This document shows positions 44,401 through 53,400 of a stretch of DNA of 64,000 bases, one piece after another. The first letter of the stretch is position 1. Every line of letters starts with the position of its first letter. The position numbers were made by a program, and so were the translations under genes. Under the pieces are notes generated by a model. It saw only the letters and a list, made by a program, of their open reading frames with translations. It ran no database searches and had not been told where the DNA came from. Source of the DNA: Antedon mediterranea (taxonomy: Eukaryota; Echinodermata; Crinoidea; Comatulida; Antedonidae); contig NC_092672.1 of NCBI RefSeq assembly GCF_964355755.1, forward strand, positions 27,710,501-27,774,500, written 5' to 3'.

Positions 44401-47400
44401 CTTTCTTCCAACACACAGGAATGGTAGTAGGTTTTACATAGGTGACACGATTGTAACGTACACAGCTGAAGATGTTTATACAAATACTGCTACTTGTAAT
44501 TTTACAATAAATGTACAAGGTTAGTGTTAAACTACTGTGTTTTAATGCAAATGTTTCTTACTTCTCTAGTACTCCACATGTTTGGTTATACGATCATAAA
44601 AATTAAGTATTTGATTGCATTATTTACTGTAAAGATAATAAACAAAGTTTTTGCAATAAACAAATCATATATTTCTGAGAATGATGATATAGTTGACTTT
44701 AATTGTATTAACAGATATTGAACCTCCAGAGGTGTTGAGTTGTCCAGATAATACCACCTATAGTACAGACTCTGGGAACCCTTACAAAACAAACGTCAAT
44801 TGGGAAATACCTACATTCCAGGATAATGTTCCTGGGTCATTAGATTACAGAAGTAATATAGATCCGTCATCTAATACATTTCAACTCGGAACTACAATGG
44901 TGACTTATGAAGCTACAGACACATCAATGAACACTGGTTATTGTATTTTCTACATAACAATAATAGGTAATAAAACTGAATGAATGGAAATATCATTCAT
45001 CATCATAATTATCATTATGTTTTTATAGTTCACTATGTGGTCTGTCGGTCTGTCGGTATGTCGGTCTGTCTGTCGGTCCGGTATCACTATGCGTTTTAGC
45101 ACGCGACTTATGGCTGTTGGCCTTGTTAATTCTGTATTTTGAAATTATTGGTCAATAATCAACCATAATTTGACCATGATTTTTTATGAATATTATGTAT
45201 AGATGATGAACCACCAGTTTTAGAGTGTCCTAATGACATAATTGGCGTGGCACCCGACACATCTGAAATCAGTATCACTTGGTCAGAACCCACGTATACT
45301 GATAATTCTGGAAACACTGTTATTTTAAGTTCAACGAGAAATTCAGGACATATGTTTGTTGTTGGTATACATAATGTAGCATACACTGGAATTGACCAAT
45401 CAGGGAACAGTGGTACATGTGGATTTGAAATCACTATAGGAGGCAAGCAATTATTTTATGTGTAACTGTACAATAACCGTAGTAATCAATTTGTGCATTC
45501 ACCACTATGCGGAGCAATTCAATTATCAGTGTTAGTAATTAAAATTGTTTAATATTAAGAGATAGTTTTTTTAGTTATGTGTTACAATGATTTTTTTGTT
45601 AACAGATTCCTGTTCTTCTTTACCATGTCAAAATGGAGGAACTTGTGTACAGTTAGATACGAACTTGATGTGTATCTGTCCTATATTGTATGAAGGAAAC
45701 TTATGTCAAACAATACCTGGTAACGTTAAACATTTTTAACACCTTGTATTTACTATGTTTTCAGATGTAATTAGCCAAAAATTACTTCTTTTTGTCTGGT
45801 AAAACTGGATTCTTTCTAAAACTCATTATTTACACCTGACAAATCAATTCAAATCAAAATAATATTATTATCAATAAACTAGAACTATTAATTATGTATT
45901 ATCTCTGACATTTTTTTATCAATAAACACCGGATTTAGAACTCAAATTTCTCATAGATGGTGTCTAACAATGACTTAATGCCCCATTCAAAATACCTGGC
46001 CCTTGCGCAACATAACTATTTTCACATCAGTAACATTTATCAATATAAGCCTTAAAAACTTTCGCTATCAAAATAGGAACTATGGTACTGATGGTCATTA
46101 TTTTTGTGGTATACCTACTTTTGCTTACATTTTTACCTGGATAAAGATGGCAGGCCCTAATTGTGTTGCATAATACCATCCTTTATTTGAAATAGAGGTA
46201 AAAGGCCAAAGATAGTCATTAATAATTAGTTATAGTGTTAGAGCCAAAAATGCTTACTTTAAATTCAAGACTAAGAATAAGTAAATTAATTTTTTAAAGC
46301 TCTGTCTTCACTATCAATCTCATAACCTCTTATCACTACCGTATTTGGGCACAAACTAGTTTAATAGGGTATATACAGAGCTTGTAGCACAACTATTTCA
46401 AAAATAAGGTTTAACCATAAGGTTCATTTCTTATCACTGCTTCTGAAAATTAATGGCACCATCTCAATGTACTGTTACTATTGTTTTACTATGATAAACA
46501 ACTTTTCTATAAACTCTACGGTGCTTTTTATATCATGTTTTAAAAAACCAATTTGAAAAAAATGATAGAAATTAACCATATATGACATATTTAGGTAAAC
46601 CCACAGCAGAAATCCAGCTGTTATTCCAATCTCAGAGTATTAATTTACAAAGCAAAGTTACTTTCCAATGTACTGTAAAGTACTCAGTTGATTGGCGTTG
46701 GTATAAAGATGACATTGAACTCTCATCTGAAACACGAAATCTAAAGAATCTCACAATCAACGAAGTAGTACTGGGAAATCAAGGCTATTATTACTGCAAA
46801 GCATTTGGAGTATCACCACATGATGACGTAACAGATACCTCAATGAGGGCAGTTCTGGTTGTAACAGGTAAACATATTACTTATTTTCTACACTGTAGTA
46901 TAAGTGAGTAAATGAATAAGTTAATACAACACGGAAAAACTGAAATAATTTACTACAGAGAATATAACATTTATACAACATATTACTTCTTTTTTTTCTG
47001 TTTATCCCCTCATTCATTTCACCTTCACATTTATACATTTGATATTGACCAAGTAATTTATGTTGCTGTAAAATAAATTAAATTCATCATCATCTCCAGA
47101 ATCATTGCTTAATTACAAATTAAGTAGATAAAAGAAACTAGCAAAATTTGCTAGTCTAGTTCTTAAATACAATGTAAACTTAAACAATACAATGTAATTG
47201 GTGATTTTGTATCAAAATTAAATTTAAAAAAACATAAAAAACCTACGTTTCTATTATTATTTAGATGCGTTTACCGTTCCAGTGTCGGTATCTTTCCTGA
47301 ATTTACAATTCACCTCTGTTTTGACTGACTCGTCCTCTGAAGAATTCAAAAACACTTCTACAATAATTGTAAATTTGGTAGGTTTTGGTTTAAGCCAATT

Positions 47401-50400
47401 TGTTTAAAACAGCTTGGTAGAGATTTCCTGACTAATTCTCAACAAAAAAATGGATAAATTTAAAATTGTGGATAATATTTATATCTACTTCCTGGTTAAT
47501 TCTAGAAACATAATCGTTTTTACTACTGTGTATAATATAACCATTTAAATAACCATTTAATTATATTTCAGCCATCAGGAACAGGCCAACATGGTATAAC
47601 AAATTATTACTGCCTTGTTTAAAACAATTTAAACAATAATTCCTATGCAAAATAATTATTAATTTATGAGTTTGATTTATTGTTATTAGTAGACCCAATA
47701 ATGTTAAGGTTATGAACATGAATTGGTTGATCAATTGAGACAGGTAACTGTGCATTTGCTTTTTCACTTTTTTATTTTACAGTTAACTGAGAGTATAAGT
47801 ATAAGTGATATATTTGTTCAAGTTCTTAGACTTAGTGCTGGGAGTGTGATTGCAGATATCAATATACATACTCCAAGTGCAGACACAACTTACGATAATT
47901 TTATGAACAGTTTATCAGAAGACTTTAACATATCAGCAAATAACGGAAAAATTGGAAATTTTTCAATATTTAGCACTGGTAATTCAAAACTTATTCAAAC
48001 TACTACAATTTGTGTTTGTTATCAGTTTTATAAATTTATTTTATAAGCTTGTAATTGTATTATATCTTTTAATGTACTGTAATGGTACAGTAATAAAACA
48101 ATGTACCTTTTATTACAGAGAATTGTAGTAAAGATATCATAGAAGGTTTAACATTCGGCTCTTCTGCAGTTGGTCAAAATGTATCATCAGAAGAAGTTTG
48201 TCCACAATCTGCAGTCGAATGTAAGCTTCTTTTGTTTGTATTTGTTTGAACATTTTAAATGACCCGTATTAATATATTTTGTTGATATAATTTTATTGTT
48301 AAAAATTTAACTCTGGAAAAAAACCATACACATTGATATGGTAGGGCTACTACTACTACTGGTAATCAAACTGTTCATAATGATACATTCCATAAGGTTT
48401 GATTTTATGATAAGCAATAAAAAAAAATAAGTGTACCAAATTTGCTTTGAACCATGTTATAGATTGAAATGATACATTTCACATTCCCCAGTTTCCATAT
48501 TCATTTCACAGTATACTGTAAATGTTCATATCATTACATTAATAATGACAATACATAGGATGTGAATGTAGCAATAATATTAGTAATTTTATTATGTAAT
48601 AATGATGCTTGGAAACAAAAAGGTTAGCGATGCAGTGTAGGCATTATCGTCGTTGTGTTATCTTTTTTTTTTTTTTTTTTTTATTTTAACTTATTTTGTA
48701 AGTGCAGTAACGACATGGTAGATTAGAAAGATCAGTTAGTCATAGGACAGATGTATGACATTATTTATCAAGATAAAAAAGACGCCTACTACCGCTATGT
48801 TTGGTTTACTTATTAAGAACGCTAGCACAGACCATGAAATAAATTCATAGCTTCCCTCGTTCCTATATTTTTTCACGTAGTTTCATCAGTGATTTCCTAC
48901 GTTCCCTAACACCTGCAGAAACATCGTCGGTGATGAATATGCCTGTGAATAAATTATTTTTCAAGCATTTCGTAGGCATAGGGTAGGAGGTGATGCTGAT
49001 TTTAAGATCGATTGTTATTCTTTGAAACCAGAACAGTATCAGCAGTAACATATTACAACATTTTTATTGACAAATTGACAAAATATATTGAAATTAAACG
49101 TAAATTTCAGCAATAAATAAATTACAAATAGACGCATTCCACCGATTTGTAGCCCTCTATTATTTTTGCTCTTTTAGCGCGCCATAGCAACGAAAATATT
49201 GAACATGGAGGTTAATACGAAATTCAAGAAAGCGTGAAACACTCCGTAAATAAAAAATCAGTATTTTAGTGATTCTCCTTTATAAAAAGTACTTATGAGG
49301 TCTAATTTTAAGGTGTGGTATTCAGGATAAGTTAGTTTAACAAATTAATTAATGGAGTGGCGAAACCTCTTGAAACAATCGCAATGGAGTAAATAATATC
49401 AACAAAAAAGTGTGTTTGTTGTGAAATAATGGGTGCAAATATTGAGTTTATTTCTGTTTGTGATAAGTATTTAATTATATTTATTGTAAAAAAAATAATA
49501 ATAAATTAAACCTACTATGTTTAAAATTATGTATAGATAAGCAATTATTGTTTTAAGCTGTCTTTTGTAATCTGTAATCTTAGGTATGGGATCGTGCTTT
49601 CGTGATCTTAGGCTTTGTGCCACCCCTAACATGACGTTGTTTGGTCGTCGGTCGTGACGTAATGTTAAAACTAAAATACTATATATCCTTGTCATAGATG
49701 GTATGTCCCTGGGATTTTCTATATGCTTTAGTGATGGCCTGTCACCTGCCATGTGGCAAGAAGTGATGCATCGAAACTGTAGTGAGGCTACATCTGATCA
49801 ACTTTTAGAAAGGTTAAATATGGTTAGTATAGACATTATTTTATACAATATCTAGTGTTCAAAGAAATGTATTAGATAAGGTTATTGTAATCTTGTAAAT
49901 GTTTGACCTAAATGTTGTACTTCTAAACTTGTAGATAACTGAAAATAAAATATGTAAAAACACATTTTAATATTTATTTATTTATTTTATTATTACAATA
50001 AACATGTTGACAATGTAAGTCAATTTCTTTTTCGGCCGTGTTGTTAGTTTAATAACTGTTATTTTATTATTTATTATTTTACCATTGAAACACCTGTTCT
50101 AATCTGAAATTCCAATTTAATTGCGTCTATCGTAAACTTAATTTTGAGCTAAGGTTGATTTGCAGAGCATTTTCACTCTGTTTTATTATAATTTATTGTA
50201 GATGCCAATTACAGAGGAAAATGCAGAGGAAGTTCTTCAAGCAGTTAATAACATTACAACAACTGAACCAGATACTATTACACCAGACGGGTTGGAAGCA
50301 ACTGCAGAAATTATTGAAAGTGTTATTTCTGTAAATTCAAAATCTGCCGAGGTGATTTTATTCATTGTTTTGTTTACTATGCCGTAGATAAACAACCATA

Positions 50401-53400
50401 GTGAAACTAGAGTTCTTAATATCGTATGTTTGGCTATAATACAGGTGACATCAACGTTAGTTGACACTGTTGCTAGTCTGTTTGAAGTAGATGATGATGT
50501 ACTCTTTGAGAGTCAGATGGAAACACAAGCTCCTAGTAGAATTGTGGAATCCCTTGAAGAACAATTAGCAGTTGTTGATCTTGAAAACGAAACATATGTA
50601 TTTATAACTAACACGGTAGCAGTGCAAGCTCAGAGTTTAAAAAGCAATGAATTGGACAACATGGGAATTGGAATCGCATCTTACCAATCGGCAGATTCTA
50701 GTGTAATTGTGAATTTGACAGGATTCATTGAGCCAGAAGAGCTTGATAATTCTGCGTCTGTGGCATCTGTCAGTATCTATATTCCTGCTATTGACATTCT
50801 TGCAAGCTCCGATGGTAAGTGCATTGAGAAACATTATAAAACCATAAACAGCATCCATCATCATCCATAATTTATCATAACGTTATATATTATACTTGAG
50901 AGAGCCAAGAGCTGCATAAAACACAATATTGAATCTCGTAATGACTTTTTGTATAGCCATTACTCAGAAACAAGCATGTTTAACAGAACATTGAAAATGA
51001 TTGTGCCTAGAAATTTTCAGCAAAAAATGTTTCTCTACTGATTATTCGATTGTTTTTTTTTTATAATTAGGTGCTAATTTGCGTGTTGTTACAGTGGTAT
51101 ATAATGATAGTTCACTCTTTCCGACAAACCAGTTTGATACTGACATCAGGCGACCCAATGGTCAAGTTATTTCAACTTCAATACCCGGTGTTGAACTGAA
51201 AAATTTATCAGACCCAATAATAACAACATTTATTCCTGCTGAGGTAAATATACATTTTCAATGGATTTACGTTGATTGTTAGTTCAGTATACGAAACTAT
51301 GTTAATAACTATGGCCAAACCATTATTAAGGGAACTCCCTTATTAAAGTGTGTCAAAATGATACTTTCTCTGGTTTAGTGAGTTTTCTGACCTTATGATC
51401 CTTCAGGAAATTACCTTATGCATTCATAATCATCCCAATGTTTATTTCCTTTATTTCTAGATATCTGAGAATAACAACGAGACCGAGTGTGTGTTTTGGG
51501 ATTTTGAACTTGATGATGGTAATGGTGGCTGGTCAGGTACTGGATGCTACTTTGCTAATGGATCATTAGACGGCAGTAACAGACAAATTTGTCATTGTGA
51601 CCATTTAACAAATTTTGCAATTCTTATGGTAAAATTATGAATATTTTATTTTTGTTTAATTGTTGACAAGATTGTTTTTATTATTTTAAAATTAAATCTT
51701 GTTTACTGAGGGTGACCTAAAACAACATAAACTGACAACCAAATGGTCCTCACAAACGATAAAATAAACATGAATGAGCGTTTAAAAAAAAAATAATCTA
51801 GATGATGAAAAACTGTGTTTCGATCATTAAAATAACCAAAAGGTTGTTAATGAACATTTTGTGAATATGAATATCTATGGCTGATTTGTAATAGACTTGC
51901 CCCAAGTCTGTATTGTCTTTTTTTTAATTTATTTGTTTTTATTTCGACCGCGATTTTTGTCTGAAAATACAGACTTGTGAAACACGTATAGAAATCGATT
52001 TGCAGACCGCAAACATCCGATAAGAATGACGTAGGTTATCATACCGTATTTGGCTATATGGGGCGGGCGGTATGTAAATATGGATTTCGAATCAACCAAT
52101 GATCATTTTGTTTTAAAATGAAAAAGATCGAGTACGTACAGTGCTGAATGTACGATCGAGACTGTTGAAATATAAAATCGTGTTGCCAAGTTGTTTTGTT
52201 TACCTCCTTTGTAGGTCCTACTCAACTCGCACGTATGACCTGCCAAATAAAACGCCAATAAGGTAGGCCTACATACCACCACCACCGGTACACAACAGGA
52301 TTCACACACAACAGGGCTACACCACTACACAGAACAGGACAGGGTGGGAATTCAATCAAATTATCTCCGCCTAATAAATGATCCATTCAATGTTTGATTT
52401 GCGGAGAAGCTAGCCTATCATATCAAGACGAGTTTTCATGTTCTTGGGAAAAATCCCATCAATGTTTATTACCAGACTACTAGGCATATAAAATCATTTC
52501 TAGCCTTCAGAAACTGTCATCAATGTATAGTCGGGTCAAGATATGAAAATATAGGGCCTAACCCCAAAAAAATTGCAAGAAAAGGTTTTTTGATGTATTA
52601 CAATAAAATAAGGTCTCAAAAAACATATATCAAAAGTTTACTCAAATTAGACTACCGCAAAGGTCCAAAATTTGACGTTAAAAAAGATGGCCGCCAATTT
52701 TTCAAAACTTTCTACAGTTGACCTTATTTTATTGTAATTCATCAAAAAACCTTTTCTTGCAATTTTTTTGGGGTAATGAAACAGTTTGACTCGACTAGTA
52801 CCCAAGTACACATTGTCTAAACGTAACATAGCGCATGCGCACCATCTTAGTTGTTGAGTCTTTGAAATTCTGAAATATGAATATTAAAATGGCTGTACGA
52901 GTGAGTAGCCAATCGCATGCAGCTGAAACTAGTCAACCGGATAATCTATGCATCAAGAATTCTTGGTGTCAAACCACGTGAATTTTGCGTGTTTCCCCAG
53001 ATGGAGTTGTCAAACTAAAGTAATACACGTATGACACGCCATATGTGCAAAAATATTTATATTTTTACTAATATTAAGACAAAACTCCGTCTGGAGCCCA
53101 GACTAGATTTGTAAGTCTGGCAGTGTAAGATATTCCGGAGCAAACTTGTAGACATAGACAGCCGAACTACAGATGTTTTTGGATGTTAACTTGAGGATAG
53201 TGTGAGAGGATAAGCTTTGAGGAGGATTTTGCAAAATTTGAAGATGTGAGCTTTAAATAATGACTGGTTGTTGCAGCACGATAATAAATTCTTGAACGTA
53301 AATGCCGGTACAGCCGTTGTATTTAGTTTCCAGCATAAGTTTAATTTATCTGTACAAAATCTATAGCAATCAAGCCTAAAAGTATTAATTTGGCAATGTG

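Larger units (their letters stand above)
37515..45442 (+). repeat. D-E-F trio array
   Basis: Trio starts are at 37515, 38889, 40270, 41646 and 43004 (spacing 1374, 1381, 1376, 1358 bp), then a collapsed trio at 44217 and a final D-E at 44715. Exons and introns are nearly identical between trios 1-5; the last copies are more diverged. Confidence 0.92.

Noticed and set aside
47572-47594. Possible micro-exon between the two SEA-like exons
   Set aside because: Its AG/GT borders give a length that breaks the frame, and the SEA pattern is continuous when it is skipped.
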